Numbered from the stretch's first letter, positions 16,044-24,677 are shown. The stretch is 64,000 nt of DNA from Duganella levis (GCF_009857605.1 NZ_WWCT01000003.1:62001-126000), one strand, 5' to 3'. Made by a program: numbers and translations. Notes: a model not told the origin generated them from the letters alone.

Positions 16044-16946
16044 TTAGTACAGCTGCTCGACCTGATAGCCGCGCCGCTTGAGCAACTGCGGCAGACCATC
16101 ATCCCCCACCAGATGCAGCAGGCCCACGCCGACAAACGCCACCTGGTCCTGCTGCATGATGCGTTCGATGTTGGCCGCCATCTCTGGATTGCGCTTGCCG
16201 AGCAGCACGCGGTTCATGAAGCCGGCAGAAATGCTGTCGCCGCTGGTGGCGTTATGCCAGGCGGCCTGGATGCCGCTGCGGTCGGCCGCATTCCAGGCCT
16301 CGATCAGCGCCTGCGATTTTTTCAGCGAATCGCCATCGGCCAGATCGGCCAGGTTTTCCAGCAGATACTGCTCCTGCTGCTGCGCGTCCAGCGTATCGAA
16401 CAGGCTCAGTTGATAATCCGCGCTCTCCAGCTCGCGCACCGTCTTGTCCTGTTTCTGCGCGGCCGCCAGCAGCGCAAACTCCACCGCCTGGCTGCGCTGA
16501 TAACCGTTCTTTTCCATTTCCGCGCCGACCAGCAGGTTGGCGATCAGCCACGGTTTGTACTGCTGCACCGTCGACAGCGCAATGCCGGCGCGCGCCAGCG
16601 CCTGCACGGTCTTGTCCAGCGTCGCCGGGGTCAGATGATTCTGGATCGAGTCGCCTTCGGGATAGCGGCCATGGCGCGCCAGCGCCACCTGGAACTGCTT
16701 GTCTTCGCGGATATCGAGTTCGATCACCAGCGCCGTGGAATCGAGCAGCGCGCGCGACGCCACCGCGTCCAGCGGATAAAAACCGTCACGGCCCACGTGG
16801 ATGGTGCCGTACAGATAGCTGGTCTTGCCGTCATGCGTCACCCGGAACAACTGGCCGCGATGCTGGAGCGAGGTTTCCAGCGTGCCGGCAGCAAAAACGA
16901 GCTGGCAGCAAGCCAGCAGGAAAGCGAACAGGATTCCCGGTTTCAT
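16044..16946 (-). CDS. TraB/GumN-family protein
   Basis: A 300-residue secreted protein. It has a signal peptide (MKPGILFAFLLACCQLVFAA), then the family signature YLYGTIHVG and a Glu-rich segment (VIELDIRED). The C-terminus has VAFVGVGLLHLVGDDGLPQLLKRRGY, the second conserved family motif (G-x-x-H-L-x-G). TraB/GumN proteins are thought to be metal-dependent hydrolases or peptidases, but no reaction is firmly known for bacterial members. It converges on the SlyB-like gene 6 bases away. Confidence 0.85.
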   Translation of the reverse strand: MKPGILFAFLLACCQLVFAAGTLETSLQHRGQLFRVTHDGKTSYLYGTIHVGRDGFYPLDAVASRALLDSTALVIELDIREDKQFQVALARHGRYPEGDSIQNHLTPATLDKTVQALARAGIALSTVQQYKPWLIANLLVGAEMEKNGYQRSQAVEFALLAAAQKQDKTVRELESADYQLSLFDTLDAQQQEQYLLENLADLADGDSLKKSQALIEAWNAADRSGIQAAWHNATSGDSISAGFMNRVLLGKRNPEMAANIERIMQQDQVAFVGVGLLHLVGDDGLPQLLKRRGYQVEQLY

Positions 16947-17060
16947 AATATTTACATTGGAATAAAAGAGAATAAGACGGGCGCCTTATTGATTCCAATA
17001 GTAATTCAGTGCCGGGCACTGCCAGAAACTATTTTTTAAAACCGTCGGAAAAATAAAACA

Positions 17061-17828
17061 TTATTTAAGGCGATTTTGACAATTACTGATTATTTTGCTC
17101 ACACTTCCGTCTTTAATCAGCTGCTCAATTGCCTTATTCACCTCATCCACCGGAACCTGTCCCTTGGCAGACACGGCGCACTGGGCCTTGTAGCTCTTTA
17201 CCACCAATGGCGGATAGATCGATAGTTTCTCGCCAACCTTGAGATAATAATCAAGCGTGTTTTTCTGGGTAATAGCATGATGCAAACGCCCGGCCGCCAT
17301 TTTCCTTAAATTACCTGATGACGAATGACCATCATCACGAATAAAACCCTGGCCTAATACCTTATCGAATTCGGGATAGTAATATCCCAATATTGTTGCC
17401 ACCGGTTTTCCGGCGATATCCTGAAGCGTATGCGGCTGCGGTTCGGTAGTATCGCTGACCAGCACTTCCGACACCGGGAAAAAGCCGCGCGTCCATTCAA
17501 ACTTGCCCGGCATCCAGGCTGGCAGGTACAGGCAGACCAGATCAGCCTGGCCAGACTCCAGCGCCATGGCGATGCGCTTGCGCGGCAGCAGCAGGAAACT
17601 GGCCTCGCGGCCCAGCTTGCCCGCCAGCGCCTCGCCCAGCTCCTTGTGAAAACCTTCGGTCAGATGATTGTCGCGGAAGCCCGCCATCGGCATCTCGGTG
17701 CCGTTGTCGACCGCCACCACCAGCGGCGGCAATGGCGGCATGGCGGCGGCGGTTCCCATCGTAACGATCACGGCAATCAGGGCCTGGCCTGCACGCTTGG
17801 CCCAATCTGTGTATGCTTGTCTATCCAT
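17061..17828 (-). CDS. Periplasmic substrate-binding protein (SBP_bac_3-like)
   Basis: About 255 residues with an N-terminal export signal (AGQALIAVIVTMGTAAAMPPLP). The fold follows family 3 amino-acid-binding proteins: FHKELGEALAGKLGREASFLLLPRKRIAMALESGQADLVC, then the hinge region and SVSKIISNCQNRL. No permease or ATPase genes are adjacent, so it may be a stand-alone sensor or binding protein. The start at 17828 lies only 9 bases after a TATAAT element (17843-17838), giving an almost leaderless mRNA. A start at 17870 is possible but would crowd the divergent gene. Confidence 0.75.
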   Translation of the reverse strand: MDRQAYTDWAKRAGQALIAVIVTMGTAAAMPPLPPLVVAVDNGTEMPMAGFRDNHLTEGFHKELGEALAGKLGREASFLLLPRKRIAMALESGQADLVCLYLPAWMPGKFEWTRGFFPVSEVLVSDTTEPQPHTLQDIAGKPVATILGYYYPEFDKVLGQGFIRDDGHSSSGNLRKMAAGRLHHAITQKNTLDYYLKVGEKLSIYPPLVVKSYKAQCAVSAKGQVPVDEVNKAIEQLIKDGSVSKIISNCQNRLK

Positions 17829-17890
17829 CTTGAAAGGATTATACCCACACACTTTCAATGGGATTGTCATTACCAGAAAGATTACCGCCC

Positions 17891-18898
17891 ATGATTCCGT
17901 TTTCCATCCTTGATTTGTCCCCGATTGCCGAAGGCAGCAACCCGACGGCCTCGTTCCGCAATACGTTGGACCTGGCCCAGCACGGCGAACGCTGGGGCTA
18001 CAACCGCTACTGGCTGGCCGAACACCACGGCATGCCGGGCATCGCCAGCGCCGCCACGGCGGTCGTGATGGCCCATGTGGCCGGCGGCACCAAGACCATC
18101 CGCGTCGGCGCCGGCGGCATCATGCTGCCCAACCACTCGCCGCTGGTGATCGCCGAACAATTCGGCACGCTGGAAGCGCTGTTCCCCGGCCGTATCGACC
18201 TCGGCCTGGGCCGCGCGCCCGGTTCCGACCAGACCACCGCGCGCGCCTTGCGCCGCAACCTGGAAACCGACGCCGACGCCTTCCCGCAAGACGTGCTGGA
18301 ATTGCAGGACTATATGTCCGACAACCCGCGCCAGCGCGTGCTGGCCGTGCCCGGCAAAGGCGCGAAAGTGCCGATGTGGATACTCGGCTCCAGCACCTTC
18401 GGCGCGCAGCTGGCCGCGCACCTCGGCCTGCCGTTCGCCTTCGCCTCGCACTTTGCGCCGCAGATGATGCAACAGGCGATGGCGCTGTACCGCGCCAATT
18501 TCCAGCCGTCCGCGCAACTGGCCAAGCCCTACGTCATGCTAGGCTTCAATGTGTTCGCCGCCGACACCGATGAAGAAGCGCACTTCCGCGCCACCTCGAT
18601 GCAGCAAGCCTTCGTCAACCTGCGCACCGGCCGTCCATCGCAACTGCCGCCGCCGAAAGTCGGCTACCTCGACACGCTGGGCATGCCCGAGCGCGCGATG
18701 CTGGACTCGGTGCTGTCGTGTACCGCCATCGGCTCGCCGGCCACGGTCAGCGCCAAATTGCAGGACTTCATCGCCCGCACCGGCGCCGACGAGCTGATGA
18801 TCACCTCGCAAATCTACGAGCACGCGCAGCGCCTGCGTTCGTATGAAATCACCGCCGAGGTCCACCAGACACTGAAGCGCGAACAGGCCGGACTGTAA
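17891..18898 (+). CDS. LLM-class flavin-dependent oxidoreductase
   Basis: A 335-residue bacterial-luciferase-like monooxygenase. It starts [15 protein letters not shown] and has [65 protein letters not shown] and [11 protein letters not shown], all typical of the MsnO8/YwcH branch. It should use reduced flavin and oxygen on an unknown substrate. The ATG at 17891 fits the family start. The divergent substrate-binding protein begins 62 bases away. Confidence 0.92.
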   Translation: MIPFSILDLSPIAEGSNPTASFRNTLDLAQHGERWGYNRYWLAEHHGMPGIASAATAVVMAHVAGGTKTIRVGAGGIMLPNHSPLVIAEQFGTLEALFPGRIDLGLGRAPGSDQTTARALRRNLETDADAFPQDVLELQDYMSDNPRQRVLAVPGKGAKVPMWILGSSTFGAQLAAHLGLPFAFASHFAPQMMQQAMALYRANFQPSAQLAKPYVMLGFNVFAADTDEEAHFRATSMQQAFVNLRTGRPSQLPPPKVGYLDTLGMPERAMLDSVLSCTAIGSPATVSAKLQDFIARTGADELMITSQIYEHAQRLRSYEITAEVHQTLKREQAGL

Positions 18899-18970
18899 AA
18901 GTGCGCACGCTCAGCAGGAAATGGCCGTGGCCGTTAGAATGTCGGCCTTTCCAAATTTCCGGAGCCTGAC

Positions 18971-20149
18971 GTGAGCGAATCCAAAGCCCATCAAGACCTT
19001 TCCCCCGGCATGGTCTGGCTGTTCGCCATCGCGACCGGCCTGATCGTCGCCAACCTGTACTACGCGCAAACGCTGATCGGCCCGATCAGCCGCGCCACCG
19101 GACTTGATCCCAGCGCGGCCGGCCTGATTGTTACGCTGACGCAGATCGGCTATTGCATCGGCCTGCTGTTCATCGTGCCGCTGGGCGACTTGCTGGAAAA
19201 CCGCCGGCTGATCTTCATCGCCCTGTTGGTGACGGCAGCCGCCTTGCTGGCGGCCTCGGTCACCAGCAGCGCCAACCTGTTCCTGTTTGCCGCCTTGTGC
19301 ATCGGCCTCGGCTCGGTGGCGGCGCAGATTGTGGTGCCGTTCGCGGCCCATCTGTCGAATCCTGAAACGCGCGGCAAGACCGTCGGCAAGGTCATGAGCG
19401 GCCTGCTGATGGGCATCATGCTGGCGCGTCCGGTCGCCAGCCTGGTGGCCGATGCGTTGGGCTGGCATGCGATCTTCGTGCTGTCGGCGATGACCACGGC
19501 GGCACTGGCTTTCCTGCTGCGCGCCAAGCTGCCGCAGCGCCAGCCGCATGGCGACATGCATTACTTCGACCTGCTGGCTTCGATGTGGCACCTGCTGAAA
19601 GCCACGCCGGTGCTGCGTCGCCGCGCCGCGTACCAGGCCTGCATGTTTGGCGCATTCAGCCTGTTCTGGACTTGCGTGTCGCTGGAATTGACCGGACCGT
19701 ACTTCCAGATCAGCCAGACCGGCGTGGCGATCTTTGCGCTGGTGGGTGTGGCGGGAGCGATTGCGTCACCGATTGCCGGCCACCGCGCCGACCAGGGTAA
19801 AAGCCGCTCGACCACCATGATTGCGCTGATCCTCGGCGTGCTGGCGTTTGCCATGCCGCTGGCGATCCACAGCAGCCGCCTGGTGGACCTGGGCGTGCTG
19901 GTGCTGACGTCGATCATTCTGGACATGGGCGTATCGGCCAATCTGGTGACCGGCCAGCGGGCGATTTTTGCGCTGCCGCCGGAAATCCGCAGCCGCTTGA
20001 ACGGGCTGTACATGGCGCTGTTCTTCATGGGCGGCGCGATCGGCTCGTCGCTGGGCGGCTGGATGTTTGCCGCGCACGGCTGGACCGGCGTGTTGTGGAC
20101 CGGCCTCTGCTTCCCGCTGATCGCCCTGTGCGTGTTCGCCACCGAATAA
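18971..20149 (+). CDS. MFS transporter
   Basis: A 392-residue, about 12-helix major facilitator (SPGMVWLFAIATGLIVANLYYAQTLIGPI, PLGDLLENRRLIFIALL). The layout resembles sugar/drug-efflux members such as YnfM-type proteins. The GTG start at 18971 has GGAGCC upstream. It is probably an exporter; the substrate is unknown. It ends next to a long perfect hairpin shared with the converging filament-gene array. Confidence 0.88.
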   Translation: MSESKAHQDLSPGMVWLFAIATGLIVANLYYAQTLIGPISRATGLDPSAAGLIVTLTQIGYCIGLLFIVPLGDLLENRRLIFIALLVTAAALLAASVTSSANLFLFAALCIGLGSVAAQIVVPFAAHLSNPETRGKTVGKVMSGLLMGIMLARPVASLVADALGWHAIFVLSAMTTAALAFLLRAKLPQRQPHGDMHYFDLLASMWHLLKATPVLRRRAAYQACMFGAFSLFWTCVSLELTGPYFQISQTGVAIFALVGVAGAIASPIAGHRADQGKSRSTTMIALILGVLAFAMPLAIHSSRLVDLGVLVLTSIILDMGVSANLVTGQRAIFALPPEIRSRLNGLYMALFFMGGAIGSSLGGWMFAAHGWTGVLWTGLCFPLIALCVFATE

Positions 20150-20154
20150 AATCA

Positions 20155-20208
20155 GGGTCAGTTCTGCCAAATGTACACGAGCTCATGTACATTTGGCAGA
20201 ACTGACCC
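20155..20208. repeat. Long inverted repeat with GGGTCAG ends
   Basis: A perfect 22-base arm (20155-20176) pairs with 20187-20208 around a short loop that itself contains GAGCTC. It fills the 63-base space between the converging MFS and FilA-like genes. The outer GGGTCAG/CTGACCC is shared with the repeats at 12900 and 29521. It probably ends transcription from both sides. Confidence 0.85.
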
Positions 20209-20212
20209 CGAA

Positions 20213-20674
20213 TTAATGTCCCCAGAAACGCACCTGTCCCTGTAAGGACACGGTGCCGTTGATATTCAGGCTGCCGAGGTTACCCGTCACCGGCGCGCTC
20301 GGATCGTTCTGCACGCTCAGCGATTCGAAGCCGAAGTTGGTGTAGCGCACATAGCCCGGCAGCCCAATCGCAATATAGTCGCCGCCGCCATCCGTGCGCG
20401 TTTGCACGCCCAGGCTGACGGCGAACATATCCACCGTCCCGCGCACATTCTTGAACACGATGTAGCGATTCTGCCCGCCGCCGCTGAAGCCCAGCGACAG
20501 CCGGCTATCGCTGACCGCCCCCACCAGCGTCGGATCGTTCAGCACCACATGCGCCGCGAAGCTGATGCCATCGCCGCCGCGCACCTGCGACAACTCCTGG
20601 TCATCCAACGCCCGCAGCTCGCCAGCCTGCGCAACGCTCATCCCCATCAGCAGGCAAAGCAAGCCGCGCTTCAT
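20213..20674 (-). CDS. FilA-like secreted protein 5 (double-glycine-type motif)
   Basis: A 153-residue exported protein: signal peptide MKRGLLCLLMGMSVAQA, then at once ELRALDDQELSQVRGGDGISF. This matches the double-glycine leader pattern (L-x-x-x-E-L-x-x-V-x-G-G) with a true GG pair. The rest is Gly/Asn/Val-rich, likely beta-rich, ending VSLQGQVRFWGH. It is the last gene of a minus-strand array; its ATG overlaps the previous stop (ATGA). The family resembles DUF6160/FilA proteins from the Acinetobacter fil cluster, named putative pilus proteins. A structural surface role is inferred, not shown. Confidence 0.7.
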   Translation of the reverse strand: MKRGLLCLLMGMSVAQAGELRALDDQELSQVRGGDGISFAAHVVLNDPTLVGAVSDSRLSLGFSGGGQNRYIVFKNVRGTVDMFAVSLGVQTRTDGGGDYIAIGLPGYVRYTNFGFESLSVQNDPSAPVTGNLGSLNINGTVSLQGQVRFWGH

Positions 20675-21495
20675 TGCTTGAACTTGATATCAAGATACTG
20701 GATCTGAATCGATCCAATGCGCGACGAGCCCAAATCCACCGTCGGCTGTCCCGGACTCACGAACGAAATATTGTCCACTGCAATGCTGCCGGCCGGCGCC
20801 TGGCCGCTGCCATAGCGCGCATCCGGCCAGTCAATGCCGATATGCAGACGCGGCCCCGACTCATCATTCAAGGCATTTATCACCGCCGGCTGCGACGCCA
20901 CATTGGCAATCGCCCACGTACCGCCATCCGCACCGCCGATGTGGATGCCGCTCAACACCATCGCCTCGGTCGCATCATCGCGGCCGCGCGGCTGGAACGA
21001 CAGCTGCCCAATATCCAGCTTCAGCGCCGCGCCGAACGCGATGCCGTCATTCACCTGTGGTGTGGTGAACTGCAAGCCCCCGCCCGTCAGCACCATGTCC
21101 TTGACCACCACACTGCCCTGCTCGCGCACTACGCCATTGGCGCCGACACCCCAGTCATACGCCATCTGCCAGCGCTGTTCGCTATTTGCATTGACCGGAA
21201 ACGCGATATTGATCACATCCGCCAGCCCCGGCGCACCGGGCACGATATCCAGCCGGAACGGATCGGAAAACGGCAACAGGCTGTCGCTGCGCGATGCCGA
21301 AAATTTTTCCGCATACAGGCTGGCGCCAGTTGGCGTGGTGTAGGTGACGCGCGCATCGCCGCTCATCGCAAAGCCGTTCAGGTCGAAGCTGACGCCATCG
21401 CGCCCGCGCACCGACGACAGCACGCTATCGCTCAGCGGTTCCATCGCGCCGGCAGACGCAACCACAATCAGCAACAAGCCTAGCAGCATCCGCAT
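20671..21495 (-). CDS. FilA-like secreted protein 4
   Basis: A 274-residue exported protein. The ATG at 21495 overlaps the upstream TGA (TGATG) and has GAAGGGGCG before it. The signal peptide (MRMLLGLLLIVVASAGA) is followed by MEPLSDSVLSSVRGRDGVSF. The mature region is beta-rich and repetitive in style (GAALKLDIGQLSFQPRG, SIAVDNISFVSPGQPTVDLGSSRIGSIQIQYLDIKF). It is the longest paralogue of the array. The cut site, if the C39 peptidase acts here, would be near GRDG. Confidence 0.7.
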   Translation of the reverse strand: MRMLLGLLLIVVASAGAMEPLSDSVLSSVRGRDGVSFDLNGFAMSGDARVTYTTPTGASLYAEKFSASRSDSLLPFSDPFRLDIVPGAPGLADVINIAFPVNANSEQRWQMAYDWGVGANGVVREQGSVVVKDMVLTGGGLQFTTPQVNDGIAFGAALKLDIGQLSFQPRGRDDATEAMVLSGIHIGGADGGTWAIANVASQPAVINALNDESGPRLHIGIDWPDARYGSGQAPAGSIAVDNISFVSPGQPTVDLGSSRIGSIQIQYLDIKFKQ

Positions 21496-22286
21496 CAACG
21501 CCCCTTCGGCAAGTTGGGCGGCGTGATGCCGCTGGTATTCAGCGCCTGCAATTTATCGCGCCAGTTCAGCCACACGCCGGCCTGCGCCGGATCGGACGCC
21601 GGCAAGCCCGCCGCTGTCGGAAACTGCACCGCCGTCTTCAGCATGGACACCCAGAAATCCCGGCTGCCGCCGCTGGCATCGCCCGCCGTCACGCCGCCCA
21701 GCTGCGCCAGCGACAGGCACGATCCGCTGCACGAACCATCCCAGCGCTTGCCGCCCAGCGCATCGGTGCGCGAGTCGAGCACCAGCGTGCTGCCGTCGGC
21801 CGCCGTGCCGGTCACGCGCATCGAGCCAGACAGGGTCTTGATTTGCAAACCGATATCGCCGCTGATCGACTCAAAGCCAAAGCGCATGCCGATCGCCTCG
21901 CGCGAAGCGCCATCGGCCGCGTTCTTGTACACAAATTCGAAATAGGGATTACTGATCTGCACCAGGCGCTGCGCGTCGGTGCCGTCGCTGCGGCCGAACT
22001 GCATCAGCGAGATGTCGAGATCGGCGCCGCTGCCGTTGCGCGGCGAGTAAGTGTATTCGCCCAGCCGCATATTGCGCAGGTTGGCGCTCAGCGAAATATC
22101 CGCCTCCAGCGCGACCTTGCTGAAATCGTATCCGCCCAGGCTGGTATTGGTCATCGTGACGATACCCTGTCCGTGAATACTGGACAGTTCGTCTTCGCTC
22201 AGGGGCTGCATCTGTGCCGAGGCCGCGTGCATGCCGCACAGCAGGACCACGCCCAGCAGCAGTCGGCGCATTGTGGGGAAAGTCAT
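21495..22286 (-). CDS. FilA-like secreted protein 3
   Basis: A 263-residue exported protein. The N-terminus (MRRLLLGVVLLCGMHAASA) is a signal peptide, followed by QMQPLSEDELSSIHGQGIVTM, the array's leader-like motif with GQG in place of GQDG. The mature part is rich in Gly, Ser and Asp, with MRLGEYTYSPRNGSGADLDISL. A second in-frame ATG at 22271 fits the signal peptide better; neither start has a clear ribosome site. The next gene overlaps its stop, so genes 3, 4 and 5 form one translationally coupled unit. Confidence 0.7.
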   Translation of the reverse strand: MTFPTMRRLLLGVVLLCGMHAASAQMQPLSEDELSSIHGQGIVTMTNTSLGGYDFSKVALEADISLSANLRNMRLGEYTYSPRNGSGADLDISLMQFGRSDGTDAQRLVQISNPYFEFVYKNAADGASREAIGMRFGFESISGDIGLQIKTLSGSMRVTGTAADGSTLVLDSRTDALGGKRWDGSCSGSCLSLAQLGGVTAGDASGGSRDFWVSMLKTAVQFPTAAGLPASDPAQAGVWLNWRDKLQALNTSGITPPNLPKGR

Positions 22287-22297
22287 CTAGGTAGAAG

Positions 22298-22321
22298 CGG
22301 CGGTCCCGATAGGAACCGCCG
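22298..22321 (-). repeat. Intercistronic hairpin
   Basis: CGGCGGT (22298) pairs with ACCGCCG (22315), with CC/GG continuing past a bulged A. It lies just after the stop of FilA-like protein 2 and before protein 3. It may partly stop transcription or protect the mRNA, so that proteins 1 and 2 are made in excess. Confidence 0.5.
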
Positions 22322-22333
22322 TCGCTCAGCCGA

Positions 22334-22843
22334 TTAGTGAGCGAAGATCCACACGGTGGTACCGCGCATATCGATCTGATTCAGGGCGACCGAACCGAAC
22401 GAGGCGGTGCTGTTGCCCATCTTGATCGCGTCAACCGACACGTTCAGGTAGTGACCATCGGCTACCACGCTTTGCGGGATGGCGATCTGCACCACGTCGC
22501 CGCCGGTGGCTTTGCTGTAGAAGGTGCCAGCGTCGGTCACGCCAGCTGCGCCAGCCGCCGTCAGGAACGATGCTTTCGACAGGATGTCGATGTTAGCGGC
22601 GATCAGGCCGTTAACCTTGATGCCGTTGAACGATACCGAACCGCCGCCCAGACCGTTAGCGTCGAGCGCATCGGTATCGGTGTAGGTGAAGGAATCGATT
22701 TTGATGTTCAGGTTGGCGGCGATCGACACGCCATCCTGGCCGCTGACGGTGCTCAGTTCAGCGTCTTGGATCGGGGTCATGGCCGAAGCCGAGAAGGCCA
22801 GGGTTGCCAGGGCTGCTGCGACTGCAGTTTTGATGATTTGCAT
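22334..22843 (-). CDS. FilA-like secreted protein 2
   Basis: A 169-residue exported protein. The signal peptide (ending AFSASA) is followed by MTPIQDAELSTVSGQDGVSI. The mature part alternates beta-type segments and Asn/Gly turns and ends SVALNQIDMRGTTVWIFAH. It is about 89% identical (18 differences by eye) to the gene 630 bases upstream, so the two are a tandem duplication. Most differences cluster in one stretch near residues 90-115 and in the signal peptide. GGAGA lies before the ATG. Confidence 0.75.
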   Translation of the reverse strand: MQIIKTAVAAALATLAFSASAMTPIQDAELSTVSGQDGVSIAANLNIKIDSFTYTDTDALDANGLGGGSVSFNGIKVNGLIAANIDILSKASFLTAAGAAGVTDAGTFYSKATGGDVVQIAIPQSVVADGHYLNVSVDAIKMGNSTASFGSVALNQIDMRGTTVWIFAH

Positions 22844-22963
22844 GAATCAGTCTCCGTAAGGGTTGTGTTTTTTTGGTTACTGCGGCAACCATCTTAGGTT
22901 GCTGTTACTGCAAGCGCCATGACGCACCAAGCCAAGCTACATGCGTCACGAGCCGCCGTGCGA

Positions 22964-23473
22964 TTAGTGCGCGAAGATCCAGACGGTGGTGCCGCGCATG
23001 TCGATCTGGTTCATGGCGACCGAGCCGAACGAGGCAGCGTTGTTGCCCATCTTGATGGCGTCAACCGACACGTTCAGGTAGTGACCATCGGCCACCACGC
23101 TTTGTGGAATGGCGATCTGCACCACATCGCCGCCGGTGGTGGCGTTGTAGAAGGTGCCTGGATTGGTCACGCCGGCATCCTTCGCGGCAGCCAGGAAGGA
23201 GTTGCGCGACAGGATGTCGATGTTAGCGGCGATCAGGCCGTTGACCTTGATGCCGTTGAACGATACCGAACCGCCGCCCAGGCCGTTGGCGTCGAGCGCA
23301 TCGGTGTCGGTGTAGGTGAACGAGTTGATCTTGATGTTCAGGTTGGCGGCGATGGAGACGCCGTCCTGGCCGCTGACGGTGCTCAGCTCGGCATCCTGGA
23401 TCGGGGTCATGGCCGAGGCCGAGAAAGCTGCGGTGGCGAGGGCGGCGGCCAGAATGGTTTTGATGGTCTGCAT
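22964..23473 (-). CDS. FilA-like secreted protein 1 (array head)
   Basis: A 169-residue near-twin of protein 2. Signal peptide MQTIKTILAAALATAAFSASA, leader-like TPIQDAELSTVSGQDGVSI, ending QIDMRGTTVWIFAH. The ATG at 23473 has CGGAGA upstream; the longer frame to 23779 has no support. As the first gene after the divergent control region it should be the best expressed. After its stop comes a 120-base gap with a TGACGCA/TGCGTCA stem (22920-22948). By family memory this is a FilA/DUF6160-like surface or pilus protein; the function is unproven. Confidence 0.75.
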   Translation of the reverse strand: MQTIKTILAAALATAAFSASAMTPIQDAELSTVSGQDGVSIAANLNIKINSFTYTDTDALDANGLGGGSVSFNGIKVNGLIAANIDILSRNSFLAAAKDAGVTNPGTFYNATTGGDVVQIAIPQSVVADGHYLNVSVDAIKMGNNAASFGSVAMNQIDMRGTTVWIFAH

Positions 23474-23514
23474 GTGGGTATCTCCGGTTGTGGTTGGTTT
23501 TTTTCGTAAAACTC

Positions 23515-23542
23515 TTAATATTTGACTATTAATTAAAAACAA
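23515..23542 (-). promoter_or_regulatory. Candidate promoter of the FilA-like array
   Basis: On the minus strand: TTGTTT (23542-23537), a 16-base spacer and TATTAA (23520-23515), inside an AT-rich patch. It would give a leader of about 35 bases before the ATG at 23473. The match is moderate. Confidence 0.35.
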
Positions 23543-23810
23543 TCTTATGAGTCGTTGCCGCCACGGGTCCAGTTTGTCGCGCTGACCGCCAAAGCCAACC
23601 GCTTGGCCCCGGGAGCCAGCAGAGCGAAGCGGCGGTTGCTGCACTGTTGCGCGCGATAGCATAAGTTGCAGAAGAAAACCTAGAGTCACATTTCTAAAAA
23701 AGTAGCTGCGATGGCAAGCCCAAACATGCGTTAATAAATTACAAAAATGAAAAGACGAGTTGCCGCTTAAATAAAGCACGACCGTACTAATCTAGAATAA
23801 CGGAGACAGG
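23543..23810. other. Divergent control region between the filA-like array and the C39 operon
   Basis: The gene-free stretch between the two halves of the system. It has a GC-rich segment with a small GCCAA/TTGGC stem near 23590 and an AT-rich segment from 23690 to 23800 that should hold the plus-strand promoter. I see no clear consensus promoter or operator for the rightward operon. An AraC-family regulator in that operon may bind here. Confidence 0.4.
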
Positions 23811-23906
23811 ATGAACACAACAACGGGGCGCCCGACGCCTCAGGGCGGAGCGCACGCCAGCGCTTCGCAAGCCGACACTTTTTCGCGCGCCCGCGTAAGA
23901 GGCTAG
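23811..23906 (+). CDS. Small ORF upstream of the C39 peptidase gene
   Basis: A 31-codon frame, MNTTTGRPTPQGGAHASASQ and on to ARVRG, with a good ribosome site (CGGAGACAGG directly before ATG). It stops 3 bases before the C39 start. It contains no hydrophobic segment. It could be a leader peptide that couples translation to the peptidase, or chance; the composition (Thr, Ala, Ser, Arg) gives no function. Confidence 0.35.
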   Translation: MNTTTGRPTPQGGAHASASQADTFSRARVRG

Positions 23907-23909
23907 CCC

Positions 23910-24677
23910 ATGCTGATGCTATTGCTGGGTGTGGTCGCCGTGCTGATCGGCGGCGCCGGTGTCATGTCGCGACACGAACCGCTGGACCGGCCCAAGAGCC
24001 AGTTCGAGATGCCGCAAACGCAGCTGGGCGGCGGCGGCTATGTGCAGTCGGTACAGATGGAGCCGTTCTCCGAGCTCAAGTACAAACACATCGTCCGCCA
24101 GGCCTTCGACTACAGCTGCGGCTCGGCCGCGCTGGTCACCATCCTCAACTACCACCTGGGCGTGATGGTCAACGAGCAGCAAGCCATGGAAGGCATGCTG
24201 GACAAGGGCGAGAAGGACAAGATCATCGAGCGGCGCGGCTTTTCGCTGCTGGACATGAAGCGCTACGTCGGCTCGATGGGCCTGTCCGGCGCCGGCTTCA
24301 AGGCCGAGATCAAGGACTTACAGACGCTGACCGAACCGGCCATCGTGCCGATCGACTATGCCGGCGCCAAGCACTTCGTGGTGCTGCGCGGCATCCGCGA
24401 CGGCGTGGTCTACCTGGCCGATCCCTCGGCCGGCAACATCGTGTTTTCGGTCGAAGAGTTCGCCCGCTGGTGGGACAAGAACACGCTGTTCATCATCTCG
24501 CCGGCCAAGGGCCAGGCGCCGCTCGGCCAGCTGGCTCTCAACGACCAGGAACTGGGCGTGGTCGACATGGACCGCGTGACCGGCAAGGGCCGCCAGGAAG
24601 CGCTCAGCAACAGCGCCCTGCTGCTGATGCGCGCCGTCAATTCCGGCGCGGCCGGCACCTGGATGCACCGTAACTAA
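23910..24677 (+). CDS. Membrane-anchored C39-family peptidase (FilB-like)
   Basis: A 255-residue cysteine peptidase. An N-terminal hydrophobic segment (residues 1-18) should export or anchor it, placing the catalytic domain in the periplasm. Catalytic residues of the C39 fold are present: Cys70 in DYSCGSAAL, His155 in AKHFVVLRG and Asp171 in LADPSAG. C39 enzymes cut after double-glycine leaders, and the divergent array encodes five proteins with such motifs. It is not fused to an ABC transporter, unlike bacteriocin exporters. AAGAGG lies 8 bases before the ATG. The order C39 peptidase, barrel, FadL matches Acinetobacter filB-filC-filD as I recall them. Confidence 0.85.
   Translation: MLMLLLGVVAVLIGGAGVMSRHEPLDRPKSQFEMPQTQLGGGGYVQSVQMEPFSELKYKHIVRQAFDYSCGSAALVTILNYHLGVMVNEQQAMEGMLDKGEKDKIIERRGFSLLDMKRYVGSMGLSGAGFKAEIKDLQTLTEPAIVPIDYAGAKHFVVLRGIRDGVVYLADPSAGNIVFSVEEFARWWDKNTLFIISPAKGQAPLGQLALNDQELGVVDMDRVTGKGRQEALSNSALLLMRAVNSGAAGTWMHRN

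Larger units (their letters stand above)
22334..23473 (-). repeat. Tandem gene duplication (about 510 bp units, 630 bp apart)
   Basis: The two genes align end to end without gaps in the protein. Long stretches, such as the part coding for ANLNIKI and GLGGGSVSFNGIKVNGLIAANIDIL, are nearly identical in DNA. The intergenic spacers are not obviously duplicated. Confidence 0.85.

Noticed and set aside
22964-23779. Extended start for the array-head protein (271 codons)
   Set aside because: The first 102 residues have no signal peptide and run through the AT-rich control region; the ATG at 23473 has a ribosome site and starts the signal peptide.
20213-24677. Reading the array plus C39 peptidase as a bacteriocin cluster
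   Set aside because: The proteins have full Sec signal peptides and are 150-275 residues long; the C39 enzyme is not fused to an ABC exporter and there is no immunity gene. The Fil-like reading fits better.
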